A stretch of DNA of 64,000 nucleotides from Bathymodiolus brooksi (GCA_963680875.1 OY804577.1:148322196-148386195), one strand, 5' to 3'. Positions 15,541-26,933 are shown, numbered from the stretch's first letter. A program made the numbers and translations. The notes: generated from the sequence alone by a model not told the origin.

Positions 15541-17800
15541 ACCCTCTGTACAAGCCGTACATCATATATTAGAACCCCAGGTATGATTAGTTTACCCTCT
15601 GTACAAGCCGTACATCATATATTAGAACCCCATGTATGATTAGTTTACCCTCTGTACAAGAACTTCATCATATATTAGAACCCCATGTATGATTAGTTTA
15701 CCCTCTGTACAAGCCGTACATCATATACTAGAACCCCAGGTATGATTAGTTTACCCTTTGCGTACAAGCCGTACATCATATACTAGAACTCCATGTATGA
15801 TTAGTTTACCCTCTGTACAAGCCGTACATCATATATTAGAACCCCATGTATGATTAGTTTACCCTCTGTACAAGCCGTACATCATATACTAGAACCCCAG
15901 GTATGATTAGTTTACCCTCTGCGTACAAGCCGTACATCATATATTAGAACCCCATGTATGATTAGTTTACCCTCTGCGTACAAGCTGTACATCATATATT
16001 AGAACCCCATGTATGATTAGTTTACCCTCTGTACAAGCCGTACATCATATATTAGAACCCCATGTATGATTAGTTTACCCTCTGTGTACAAGCTGTACAT
16101 CATATATTAGAACCCCATGTATGATTAGTTTACCCTCTGTACAAGCCGTACATCATATATTAGAACCCCAGGTATGATTAGTTTACCCTCTGTACAAGCC
16201 GTACATCATATATTAGAACCCCATGTATGATTAGTTTACCCCCTGTACAAGCCGTACATCATATATTAGAACCCCATGTATGATTAGTTTACCCTCTGTA
16301 CAAGCCGTACATCATATATTAGAACCCCATGTTTGATTAGTTTACCCTCTGTGTACAAGCCGTACATCATATATTAGAACCCCATGTATGATTAGACTAC
16401 CCTCTGTACAAGCCGTACATCATATACTAGAACTCCATGTATGATTAGTTTACCCTTTGCGTACAAGCCGTACATCATATACTAGAACTCCATGTATGAT
16501 TAGTTTACCCTCTGTACAAGCCGTACATCATATATTAGAACCCCATGTATGATTAGTTTACCCTCTGTACAAGCCGTACATCATATACTAGAACCCCAGG
16601 TATGATTAGTTTACCCTCTGCGTACAAGCCGTACATCATATATTAGAACCCCATGTATGATTAGTTTAACCTCTGCGTACAAGCCGTACATCATATATTA
16701 GAACCTCATGTATGATTAGTTTACCCTCTGTACAAGCCGTACATCATATATTAGAACCCCATGTATGATTAGTTTACCCTCTGTGTACAAGTCGTACATC
16801 ATATACTAGAACCCCATGTATGATTATTTTACCCTCTGCGTACAAGCCGTACATCATATATTAGAACCCCATGTATGATTAGTTTACCTTCTGCGCACAA
16901 GCCGTACATCATATATTAGAACTCCATGTATGATTAGTTTACCCTCTGTACAAGCCGTACATCATATATTAGAACCCCAGGTATGATTAGTTTACCCTCT
17001 GTACAAGCCGTACATCATATATTAGAACCCCATGTATGATTAGTTTACCCTCTGTACAAGACGTACATCATATATTAGAACCCCATGTATGATTAGTTTA
17101 CCCTCTGTACAAGCCGTACATCATATATTAGAACCCCAGGTATGATTAGTTTACCCTTTGCATACAAGCCGTACATCATATACTAGAACTCCATGTATGA
17201 TTAGTTTACCCTCTGTACAAGCCGTACATCATATATTAGAACCCCATGTATGATTAGTTTACCCTCTGTACAAGCCGTACATCATATACTAGAACCCCAG
17301 GTATGATTAGTTTACCCTCTGCGTACAAGCCGTACATCATATATTAGAACCCCATGTATGATTAGTTTACCCTCTGCGTACAAGCTGTACATCATATATT
17401 AGAACCCCATGTATGATTAGTTTACCCTCTGTACAAGCCGTACATCATATATTAGAACCCCATGTATGATTAGTTTACCCTCTGTGTACAAGCTGTACAT
17501 CATATATTAGAACCCCATGTATGTTTAGTTTACCCTCTGTACAAGCCGTACATCATATATTAGAACCCCAGGTATGATTAGTTTACCCTCTGTACAAGCC
17601 GTACATCATATATTAGAACCCCATGTATGATTAGTTTACCCCCTGTACAAGCCGTACATCATATATTAGAACCCCATGTATGATTAGTTTACCCTCTGTA
17701 CAAGCCGTACATCATATATTAGAACCCCATGTTTGATCAGTTTACCCTCTGTGTACAAGCCATACATCATATATTAGAACCCCATGTATGATTAGACTAC
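15541..17800. repeat. 1.4-kb duplicated block within the 55-bp satellite
   Basis: Paired rare variants are exactly 1400 bp apart: CCATGTTTGAT at about 16,328 and 17,728, and TTTACCCCCTGTAC at about 16,236 and 17,636. The order of the CCAGGTATGAT variants between them also matches. A further duplication links about 14,141 and 18,406 (variant AGCGGTACATC followed by ATGTATGCTTAG), about 4265 bp apart. This half of the array therefore has a different higher-order pattern from the left half. Confidence 0.75.
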
Positions 17801-20640
17801 CCTCTGTACAAGCCGTACATCATATACTAGAACTCCATGTATGATTATTTTACCCTTTGCGTACCAGCCGTACATCATAAACTAGAACTCCATGTATGAT
17901 TAGTTTACCCTCTGTACAAGCCGTACATCATATATTAGAACCCCATGTATGATTAGTTTACCCTCTGTACAAGCCGTACATCATATACTAGAACCCCAGG
18001 TATGATTAGTTTACCCTCTGCGTACAAGCCGTACATCATATATTAGAACCCCAGGTATGATTAGTTTACCCTCTGCGTACAAGCCGTACATCATATATTA
18101 GAACCCCATGTATGATTAGTTTACCCTCTGTACAAGCCGTACATCATATATTAGAACCCCATGTATGATTAGTTTACCCTCTGTGTACAAGCTGTACCTC
18201 ATATATTAGAACCCCATGTATGATTAGTTTACCCTCTGTACAAGCCGTACATCATATACTAGAACCCCATGTATGATTAGTTTACCTTCTGCGTACAAGC
18301 CGTACATCATATACTAGAACCCCATGTATGATTAGTTTACCCTCTGTACAAGCCGTACATCATATATTAGAACCCCATGTATGATTAGTTTACCCTCTGC
18401 GTACAAGCGGTACATCATATACTAGAACCCAATGTATGCTTAGTTTACCCTCTGTGTACAAGCCGTACATCATATACTAGAACTCCATGTATGATTAGTT
18501 TACCCTCTGCGTACAAGCCGTTCATCATATACTAGAACCCCATGTATGATTAGTTTACCCTCTGTACAAGCCGTACATCATATATTAGAACCCCATGTAT
18601 GATTAGTTTACCCTTTGCGTACAAGTCGTACATCATATACTAGAACCCCATGTATGATTAGTTTACCCTCTGTACAAGCCGTACATCATATACTAGAACC
18701 CCATGTATGATTAGTTTACCTTCTGCGTACAAGCCGTACATCATATACTAGAACCCCATGTATGATTAGTTTACCCTCTGTACAAGCCGTACATCATATA
18801 TTAGAACCCCATGTATGATTAGTTTACTTTCTGCGTACAAGCCGTACATCATATATTAGAACCCCATGTATGATTAGTTTACCCTCTGCGTACAAGCTGT
18901 ACATCATATACTAGAACCCCATGTATGATTAGTTTACCCTCTGCGCACAAGCCGTACATCATATACTAGAACCCCATGTATGATTAGTTTATCCTCTGTA
19001 CAAGCCGTACATCATATATTAGAACCCCATGTATGATTAGTTTACCCTTTGCGTACAAGTCGTACACCATATACTAGAACCCCATATATGATTAGTTTAC
19101 CCTCTGTACAAGCCGTACATCATATATTAGAACCCCATGTATGATTAGATTACCCTCTGTGTACAAGCCGTACATCATATATTAGAACCCCATGTATGAT
19201 TAGTTTACCCTCTGCGTACAAGCTGTACATCATATACTAGAACCCCATGTTTGATTAGTTTACCCTCTGTGTACAAGCCGTACATCATATACTAGAACCC
19301 CATGTATGATTAGTTTACCCTCTGCGTACAAGCCGTACATCATATATTAGAACCCCATGTATGATTAGTTTACCCTCTGCGTACAAGCTGTACATCATAT
19401 ACTAGAACCCCATGTATGATTCGTTTACCCTATGTACAAGCCGTACATCATATATTAGAACCCCATGTATGATTAGTTTACCCTCTGTGTACAAGCCGTA
19501 CATCATATACTAGAACCCCATGTATGATTAGTTTACCCTCTGCGTACAAGCCGTACATCATATATTAGAACCCCATGTATGATTAGTTTACACTCTGCGC
19601 AGAAGCCGTACATCATATACTAGAACCCCATGTATGATTAGTTTACCCTCTGCGTACAAGCCGTACATCATATACTAGAACCCCATGTATGATTAGTTTA
19701 ACATATGCGTACAAGCTGTACATCATATATTAGAACCCCATGTATGATTAGTTTACCCTCTGCGTACAAGCCGTACATCATATACTAGAACCGCATGTAT
19801 GATTAGTTTAACATTTGCGTACAAGCCGTACATCATATATTAGAACCCCATGTATGATTAGTTTACCTTCTGCGTACAAGCCGTACATCATATACTAGAA
19901 CCCCATGTATGATTAGTTTAACATCTGCGTACAAGCTGTACATCATATATTAGAACCCCATGTATGATTAGTTTACCCTCTGCGTACAAGCCGTACATCA
20001 TATATTAGAACCCCATGTATGATTAGTTTACCCTCTGCGTACAAGCCGTACATCATATATTAGAACCCCATGTATGATTAGTTTACCTTCTGCGTACAAG
20101 CTGTACATCATATACTAGAACCCCATGTATGATTAGTCTACCCTCTGCGTACAAGCCGTACATCATATATTAGAACCCCATGTATGATTAGTCTACCCTC
20201 TGCGTACAAGCCGTACATCATATATTAGAACCCCATGTATGATTAGTTTACCTTCTGCGTACAAGCCGTACATCATATATTAGAACCTCATGTATGATTA
20301 GTCTACCCTCTGTACAAGCCGTACATCATATACTAGAACCCCATGTATGATTATTCTACCCTCTGTACAAGCCGTACATCATATATTAGAACCCCATGTA
20401 TGATTAGTTTACCCTCTGTACAAGCCGTACATCATATATTAGAACCCCATGTATGATTAGTTTACCCTCTGCGTACAAGCCGTACATCATATATTAGAAC
20501 CCCATGTATGATTAGTTTACCTTCGGCGTACTAGCCGTACATCATATACTAGAACCCCATGTATGATTAGCTTACCCTCTGCGTACGTCAGATTTTGATT
20601 AGTTTACCATGTCCTTACATCATAGACAATATAGGATAAT

Positions 20641-22205
20641 GTTACCATCTCCCTAGACAGACACTTATCTTGACCAATGTTACCATCTCCCCAGACAGAC
20701 ACTTATCTTGACCAATGTTACCATCTCCCTACACAGACACTTATCTTGACCAATGTTACCATCTCCCTACTCAGACACTTATCTTGACCAATGTTACCAT
20801 CTCCCTACACAGACACTTATCTTGACCAATGTTACCATCTCCATACACAGACACTTTTCTTGACCAATGTTACCATCTCCCTACACAGACACTTATCTTG
20901 ACCAATGTTACCATCTCCATACACATACACTTATCTTGACCAATGTTACCATCTCCATACACAGACACTTATCTTGACAAATGTTACCATCTCCCTACAC
21001 AGACACTTATCTTGACCAATGTTACCATCTCCCTACACAGACACTTATCTTGACCAATGTTACCATCTCCATACACAGACACTTATCTTGACCAATGTTA
21101 CCATCTCCCTGCACAGACACTTATCTTGACCAATGTTACCATCTCCATACACAGACACTTATCTTGACCAATGTTACCAACTCCCTACACAGACAGTTAT
21201 CTTGACCAATTTTACCATCTCCCTACACAGACACTTATCTTGACCAATGTTACCATCTCCCTACACAGACACTTAATCTTGACCAATGTTGCCATCTCCC
21301 TACACAGACACTTATCTTGACCAATGTTACCATCTCCCTACACAGACACTTATCTTGACCAATGTTACCATCTCCCTACACAGACACTTATCTTGACCAA
21401 TGTTACCATCTCCATACACAGACACTTATCTTGACCAATGTTACCATCTCCCTACACAGACACTTATCTTGACCAATGTTACCATCTCCATACACAGACA
21501 CTTATCTTGACCAATGTTACCATCTCCCTACACAGACACTTATCTTGACCAATGTTACCATCTCCATACACAGACACTTATCTTGACCAATGTTACCATC
21601 TCCATACACAGACACTTTTCTTGACCAATGTTACCATCTCCCTACACAGACACTTATCTTGACCAATGTTACCATCTCCCTACACAGACACTTAATCTTG
21701 ACCAATGTTGCCATCTCCCTACACAGACACTTATCTTGACCAATGTTACCATCTCCCTACACAGACACTTATCTTGACCAATGTTACCATCTCCCTACAC
21801 AGACACTTATCTTGACCAATGTTACCATCTCCATACACAGACACTTATCTTGACCAATGTTACCATCTCCCTACACAGACACTTATCTTGACCAATGTTA
21901 CCATCTCCCTACACAGACACTTATCTTGACCAATGTTACCATCTCCCTACTCAGACACTTATCTTGACCAATGTTACCATCTCCATACACAGACACTTAT
22001 CTTGACCAATGTTACCATCTCCATACACAGACACTTATCTTGACCAATGTTACCATCTCCATACACAGACACTTATCTTGACCAATGTTACCATCTCCAT
22101 ACACAGACACTTATCTTGACCAATGTTACCATCTCCCTACACAGACACTTATCTTGACCAATGTTACCATCTCCTTACACAGACACTTATTTTGACCACT
22201 TATCT
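20641..22205. repeat. 38-bp tandem array, about 41 copies
   Basis: The unit is 38 bp, measured at 20,661 and 20,699, with core CACTTATCTTGACCAATG followed by TTACCATCTCC. Units alternate between CCCTAC and CCATAC forms. Two units carry an extra base (CTTAATCTTG, near 21,271 and 21,690) and are followed by the same TTGCCATC variant. They sit 419 bp apart, indicating duplication of an 11-unit block. The array starts about 40 bp after the last recognisable 55-bp unit and shares no obvious sequence with it. Confidence 0.96.
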
Positions 22206-22788
22206 CAGCATAGCGTGGATAGTAAAAATAAGGGTGTCTCCGTGTATTATACGGTCATCGTATTATGGCGTAAAATCAATAATTAATTTCCTTTACATTT
22301 TCTACTAAATTTGTGTTTTTTCGAGCCTACCTGGCCATATTATCTTAAGTTTTACCTTTCCAAGACCATATGTTTTCTGAAACGTACACGATTCCTCTAC
22401 GTTCTGTCAAAATAACAGGGCATGTTTAAAATCTTGCAGTGAAATGCCAGGCTACGGAAAACACCTACTCTAAAAATACCTCGGCCAACCCCCACCTCCA
22501 GCAACTCAGTATTTATAGGTCATGCATCAAATCTTCCATAGAGGTATTAAAATACAACTAAATCCGTCAAATTTGGGCTCAAAATAATCCCAATATATTT
22601 AACTTCAATTATCAATTTTAATTATTCCATTCCATTCAGTAGTTTTCTCAATACTACAAAGTGAAAGGATTGTTTTTCTTTAAAAGGGAATACTATTGTG
22701 TTTATGTTCTAATAAGCTCTGATTGGTGAATTAGTGGTTTGACACCATTATACTGTAGAACACCTGGTAAGGTGTAGAATGTTTTTAC
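22206..22788. other. Non-repetitive AT-rich sequence; start of intron 2 (minus strand)
   Basis: I see no gene, RNA or transposon here. On the minus strand it would be the first part of intron 2, downstream of the exon 2 donor. I looked for the next phosphatase exon (start of the catalytic domain) in this stretch and found nothing resembling it. Confidence 0.5.
22783..22788 (-). other. Predicted splice donor of exon 2
   Basis: On the minus strand the sequence reads CACAG followed by GTAAAAAC. This is a fair donor with a CAG|GT junction exactly at a codon boundary (phase 0). In the vertebrate DUSP1-type proteins I know, the corresponding point lies just before the catalytic domain begins. Confidence 0.65.
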
Positions 22789-22919
22789 CTGTGTTGAATC
22801 AGTCCTGTATAAAGATTTCCTACACGCCTTGTCCATTTCCAAGACGGAGTCTGGTATTGGTAAACACACAGAGTTTTGACATAGATGGGGATAAGACTGT
22901 TTGAATTCTTGAAAACTAC
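22789..22919 (-). CDS. DUSP-like: MAP kinase phosphatase (DUSP), exon 2: end of rhodanese-like domain plus linker
   Basis: This is a 131-nt exon encoding residues 119-162 of the predicted protein when joined to exon 1. It contains SFQEFKQSYPHLC, which corresponds to the closing helix of the rhodanese-like domain in MKPs (pattern L-x-G-G-[FYL]-x-x-F...C). A Ser/Pro-bearing linker follows, ending KSLYRTDSTQ. The usual GG is replaced by SS, with the first Ser codon split across the intron. The acceptor is TTTCAG|GTAGT and the donor is CAG|GTAAAA. The incoming phase (1) matches exon 1, and the exon ends in phase 0. Exon 2 carries no catalytic residues. Those exons must lie left of the window. Family assignment is from recognition of conserved residues, not from a search. 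Confidence 0.75.
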
Positions 22920-22945
22920 CTGAAATTATAATAATACTTTTTATT
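22920..22945 (-). other. Predicted splice acceptor of exon 2
   Basis: On the minus strand the AG is at 22,921-22,920, preceded by an AT-rich tract (TATTATTATAATTTCAG). A CTAAT branch-point candidate lies roughly 25-30 nt upstream. The polypyrimidine tract is weak. A detached Tc1 end begins only about 80 nt upstream, at 23,000. Confidence 0.6.
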
Positions 22946-22999
22946 AGGACCACAATAGTTTGATTTACAATTCGGTTGATGTTACCACCATTTTATATA

Positions 23000-23125
23000 T
23001 ACACAAAGAAAAAAGTTAAGCACCCCCATGTTTTTTTGAAATGACAAATGATACGACAAGTATCACGAGATTACTGACCAGATAATCTCAATAACGCAAT
23101 GGTGACCTGTTAGGACATTACATTG
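23000..23125 (-). mobile_element. Detached right end of a Tc1-like transposon
   Basis: These 126 bp match, in reverse orientation, the right end of the Tc1-like element at 26,106-26,233. By eye there is one substitution and two single-base length differences in homopolymers. It starts with the same terminal TACACAAAGAAAAAAG and is preceded by TA. Similarity stops abruptly at CATTG, which is also the first motif of the 60-bp tandem array (ACATTG TTATG), so the break coincides with a short shared sequence. No left end or transposase accompanies it. It is a truncated copy of the same family, inserted in the opposite direction. Confidence 0.85.
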
Positions 23126-23677
23126 TTATGTTTATCCTAGCTAAAGGACCTTGACATATAACTAGGACCTTACAACTAGACATTGTTATGTCTATCCTAG
23201 TTAAAGGACCTTGACACATAGCTAGGACCTTACAACTAGACATTGTTATGTCTATCCTATAAAGGACCTTGACACATAACTAGGACCTTACAATTAGACA
23301 TTGTCTATACTAGATAAAGTACCTTGACATATAACTAGGACCTTACAAATAGACATTGTTATGTCTATCCTAGCTAAAGGACCTTGACACATAACTAGGA
23401 CCTTACAAATAGACATTGTTATGTCTATCCTAGTTAAAGGACCTTGACACATAACTAGGAACTTACAACTAAACATTGTCTATCCTAGTTAAAGGACCTT
23501 GACACATAACTAGGACCTAACAACTAGACATTGTCTATCCTAGCTAAAGGACCTTGACATATAACTAGGACCTTACAAATAGACATTGTTATGTCTATCC
23601 TAGTTAAAGGACCTTGACATATAACTAGGACCTTACAAATAGACATTGTTATGTCTATCCTAGTTAAAGGACCTTGA
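23120..23677. repeat. 60-bp tandem array, about 10 copies
   Basis: The unit is about 60 bp, with ACATTG starts at 23,120, 23,180, 23,240, 23,298, 23,353, 23,413 and so on. Core motifs are TATCCTAGTTAAAGGACC and TTGACACATAACTAGGACC. Some units lack TTATG and are 53-55 bp long. Short minus-strand open frames across it are by-products of the repeat. Confidence 0.93.
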
Positions 23678-23832
23678 TTTCCATGGGTGTGTGTCGTTAA
23701 CCTTTCTGTGTTGATGGAGGAACCAGTTACAAGTAAATGTATAAAAAAACATGCTCTCACTAAAAGTTAAATGATGGTTTCTTTAGAAGTTTGAAAGATG
23801 AGTGAGTGTATTGTCATAGTTATCATATTACC

Positions 23833-23870
<38 letters not shown>

Positions 23871-24611
23871 TGTGAGTGTATTGTCGTAGTTATCATATTA
23901 CCTACTATATATATATATATATATATATATACATTACTGTATAACTTTGGATTTTTAAATGTTTCTGAACACAGTTAGAGGCTTTAAATTATGAAGCATT
24001 GCACGTTGTAACCATTCTGTCTTAGTATTAATTATTTATGTATATAATAAATTTGACAGGTGATGTGGAAATATCTCTGATTAAGTTATTCATGAGTCTG
24101 TGCCCACTGGTCATAAAACACCTAACCTCTGATATACAACTAGATAATCAGGACAGGTTTGTAAACAAATCGTGTTCATAAACAGGATTGTTGTAAATTA
24201 GCGGCTCACCACATATCATCGTCTGGTTCTGTGTCAATTAATTTCCTGTCAATAATAAATCGTATTTAGGTTTGTACTACAACTTGTGAATGAATCTGTG
24301 TTATAAAACAGATCGATCGAGGAACTATTTAATCATCAGCATCGATCTTTTTTCCCACGCTTCGGACAGGATTTCATTCATGTATCAAGGATAGGTTTTC
24401 CCTACAAAATAATTATTTGATTGTCATAGTATCGACAGATAATCAAAACAAAAAATCACCACCAGCTGCTGATAAAGGCCTTGGAACCAATCGATACGAG
24501 ATGTCTTTCTAGTTTAGCGTGGACGGTCTCTGTGCTCCGGTTTTTAAATTAATTACCTAATCATGTGGGTATTGATCGTTTCTGATAGGATGTAAATTAA
24601 TACTCTATAAA
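23678..24611. other. Intronic AT-rich sequence without recognised genes
   Basis: Apart from a local duplication with (TA)n tracts near 23.8-23.93 kb, I see no coding, RNA or transposon feature. Confidence 0.5.
23802..23931. repeat. Tandem duplication, each half ending in a (TA)n microsatellite
   Basis: GTGAGTGTATTGTC begins at 23,802 and again at 23,872. Both copies run through TTATCATATTACCTAC into (TA)n tracts at 23,836-23,867 (32 nt) and 23,906-23,931 (26 nt). The two halves differ at one visible position (GTCATAG or GTCGTAG) and in tract length. Long TA runs can extrude cruciforms and are unstable in length. Confidence 0.9.
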
Positions 24612-24613
24612 TA

Positions 24614-24639
24614 TACACAAAGAAAAAAGTTAAGCACCC
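24614..24639 (+). repeat. Left terminal inverted repeat of the Tc1-like element
   Basis: Starts TACACAAAGAAAAAAG and ends GTTAAGCACCC. It is the exact inverse of 26,208-26,233 and is preceded by the target dinucleotide TA. Confidence 0.92.
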
Positions 24640-24882
24640 TTGGATATATTAAAACATAATAAGTTACACTAAGCTTAGATTCTAATATTTATATTGATTA
24701 TAGCAAGAACAATGTTCCATTAAAAAGATGTGCTCACACAGGTGTGACCATTATGTCTAATATCGACTAGTCATGCACGTGAACCATGCCTCTCGCGCAT
24801 TACTCAAAATTCAGTATGTTCACGCTTCGAATTTGGGTATTTAAGTCCGGTGTTTTAAAAAAATTATTCATTCTCAGTAAGC

Positions 24883-25907
24883 ATGGTACGAAGGCGAATA
24901 TCAGAAGCACAAAGATGGCAAATAATCGGCATGCATACAACAGGGATGTCCTTCAAAGCTATTGGACGTCAGATGGGCTACCACTATACTGTAGTCAGCG
25001 GACTGGTGAGAAAACACACACAAACCAACAATGTGAAAGACTTGCCAAGATCCGGCAGACCAGGGGTTACATCTGATCGTGATGACAGGGCATTGCAGCG
25101 TTTGGTTAGACGGATGCCATTCTCAACCAGTTCCGTACTCAAACAACACTGACTGCCCAATCAACGTATGTCAACAAGAACAGTTAGAAACCGTCTGAAA
25201 TCAGCGGTACTTAAGTCAAGGAGAGTCATTAAACGTCCACTGTTGGCAGACCGACATCGACGATCACGTTTGGCATGGTGTTTAGCACGACGTGGTTGGA
25301 ATTTAAGGACATGGCGCAAGATCCATTGGTCAGAGGAGAGCCGTTTTTTGCTTCATGCAACCGACGACCGGATGAGGGTTTGGAGACACAAAAATACAGC
25401 CTATACCCCAAGGAACATCCAGCCAACTGTCCCTTACGGTGGAGGCTCAGTAATGGTTTGGGGTGTATCTCTCATGACTGCAAGCTGGATTTAGTCACCA
25501 TACAAGGCAACCTAATTGGTGATCAGTACATCAGAGACGTCTTGCAACCAGTTGTTGCCCCCCATTTCGACAACCACCCACTAGCTACAAGGCCTGTGTA
25601 TATGGATGACAACGCCAGGCCTCATCGTTCAAGAGCAGTAACCGCCTACCTCCAAAGCGAAGCCGTGACTTCTGTTCCTTGGCCAGCCATGAGCCCGGAT
25701 TTGAATCCCATAGATCATATTTGGGACATGTTAAGCCGTCGTATACTGGCTCGGGAACCTCCTGTGCAAAACATTCGTCAGTTGGAAGCAGCATTGCATC
25801 GGGAATAGCAGCAGTTATCACAACATGACATCCGACGTTTAAGTGGAGGGATGAGACGCAGGGTTGAGGCCGTCATCCAAATACGTGGGGGTTACACCCG
25901 GTACTGA
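24883..25907 (+). pseudogene. Tc1-like transposase pseudogene (DD34D-type remnant)
   Basis: The frame opens at ATG 24,883 with a basic N-terminus (MVRRRISEAQRWQ) and a paired-type helix-turn-helix (about residues 5-50: GMSFKAIGRQMGYHYTVV). A GRPG hook follows near residue 60 and a second DNA-binding part begins near 25,168 (STRTVRNRL). The catalytic domain follows. The first acidic position is HWSEESRF, where Glu stands for the usual Asp. The second is MDDNARPH. The third is NPIDHIWD, where Asp stands for the usual Glu. Thirty-four residues separate the second and third. Lesions are an in-frame TGA at 25,150-25,152, a one-base loss in the G run at 25,460-25,463 that shifts frame within GSVMVWG, and an in-frame TAG at 25,806-25,808. 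The frame would otherwise end at TGA 25,905-25,907. It is not expected to make active enzyme. Confidence 0.92.
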
Positions 25908-26207
25908 ACTTTGAACATTAGATGTCGTCAAGTAATTCATAAGTGACGTTTTGAAAGTGAAATGACAATCTTAACGTGTCTTTTGAACTGTGAAGGTCAA
26001 TACTTAAAATGGACATGTTTTACTGCAAAAACTGGCCTTGTGATATTGTGATTAAATATTCATTAAATTAACATTTTTCTTGATATTGTTGTGGTTTCTT
26101 ACAGCCAATGTAATGTCCTAACAGGTCACCATTGCGTTCTTGAGATTATCTGGTCAGTAATCTCGTGATACTTGTCGTATCATTTGTCATTTCCAAAAAA
26201 AACATGG

Positions 26208-26233
26208 GGGTGCTTAACTTTTTTCTTTGTGTA
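26208..26233 (-). repeat. Right terminal inverted repeat of the Tc1-like element
   Basis: Reads GGGTGCTTAAC then TTTTTTCTTTGTGTA, the exact inverse of the left end, followed by TA. The ~100 bp internal to it is duplicated at 23,000-23,125. Confidence 0.92.
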
Positions 26234-26748
26234 TACATACTGTAAACTGTCCAAAATATTAAGAGCAACTAAATCATAACAGAAGTTCATTTTGATGATT
26301 TATCTATAATTTATGGGGCATCGTGGGTAACCCACATGTTACTATTACAACAACTGATTATAAACAGATTACAAGTTTGTAGGATTTACATGTATATAGT
26401 AATATTTTACCTGGGTCTGCTACATGTATCATAATTTTGGAATATTTATTTGCATTATCTAGTCTAAAATTGCAGAAACCGAGGACTCATTCAAATCGTT
26501 CCTTGATCATTTTCTGCTTGTAATACTGAATAAGATTCCAGTGAAATAAACTGAAGATAAAGTCTGGTGTTCTGTGTGACATTTCACACAGTAAATATAT
26601 CCAATGTATAGTTGGGTTATTGGTAAATGTTGTCATTTTCAGCCATTTTTTCAGATGTATCATGACTACCAGCATTATAAGTGAAGGAAGGTTCTAACAG
26701 GTATAAGGAACTGGCACGTGATACTCTCGGTTTTGGGGTTTATTAGTT
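26234..26748. other. Intronic sequence without recognised features
   Basis: AT-rich single-copy-looking sequence. A 62-codon open frame on the minus strand (26,487-26,675) has no family resemblance and is probably chance. Confidence 0.5.
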
Positions 26749-26933
26749 ACCTTATTAACACATGGGATGGGTATCTGGGCTCGACACCTTATTAACACAT
26801 GGGGTGGGTATCTGGGCTCGACACCTTATTAACACATGGGATGGGTATCTGGGCTCGACACCTTATTAACACATGGGGTGGGTATCTGGGCTCGTCACCT
26901 TATTAACACATGGGGTGGATATCTGGGCTCGAC
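26749..26933. repeat. 37-bp minisatellite, 5 copies
   Basis: ACCTTATTAACACATGGG starts at 26,749, 26,786, 26,823, 26,860 and 26,897. The second half reads GGTATCTGGGCTCGAC. Copies alternate between GGGATGGG and GGGGTGGG. Confidence 0.96.

Larger units (their letters stand above)
1..20600. repeat. 55-bp satellite array (about 375 copies), continues beyond the left edge
   Basis: Head-to-tail units of 55 bp, measured directly (for example TAGTTTACC at 1021 and 1076). A common 53-bp form lacks two bases in the CTCTG(TG/CG)TACAAG segment. The core reads GTACAAGCCGTACATCATAT, followed by TTAGAACCCCATGTATGATT. Within the unit ATCATA and TATGAT form a short inverted pair around a 15-nt loop. Variants at fixed sites (ATATTAG or ATACTAG, CCCTCTG or CCTTCTG, GTTTACC or GTCTACC) are arranged in higher-order patterns. 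There are no unique spacers, so it is not a CRISPR array. The last units decay between about 20,560 and 20,640. The array begins mid-unit at base 1, so its full size is unknown. It would lie inside intron 2 of the phosphatase gene if that gene continues leftwards. Confidence 0.97.
24614..26233 (+). mobile_element. Tc1/mariner-superfamily transposon, full length (1620 bp), inactivated
   Basis: The element is bounded by 26-bp inverted repeats starting TACACAAAGAAAAAAG and flanked on both sides by TA (24,612-24,613 and 26,234-26,235), the usual Tc1 target duplication. It carries a single transposase-derived reading frame with three disabling lesions. A length of about 1.6 kb is typical for Tc1-like elements. 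It lies in intron 1 of the DUSP-like gene, in antisense orientation to that gene. Beyond the 26 bp the two ends are unlike each other. Confidence 0.92.

Noticed and set aside
1..20600. Possible CRISPR-like regular repeat
   Set aside because: Units are head-to-tail with no unique spacers, and the window is eukaryotic.
22123..22308. 61-codon plus-strand frame
   Set aside because: Starts inside the 38-bp array and has no recognisable features.
22206..22788. Third exon of the DUSP-like gene
   Set aside because: No stretch on the minus strand resembles the start of a dual-specificity phosphatase catalytic domain, and no convincing acceptor with phase 0 was found.
23294..23760. Minus-strand frames of 60 and 78 codons
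   Set aside because: Translations of the 60-bp tandem array.
23000..26233. A single 3.2-kb transposon with 126-bp inverted repeats
   Set aside because: A proper left terminus with its own TA lies at 24,612-24,639, directly upstream of the transposase, so the 1620-bp unit is the element and the outer copy is a separate fragment.
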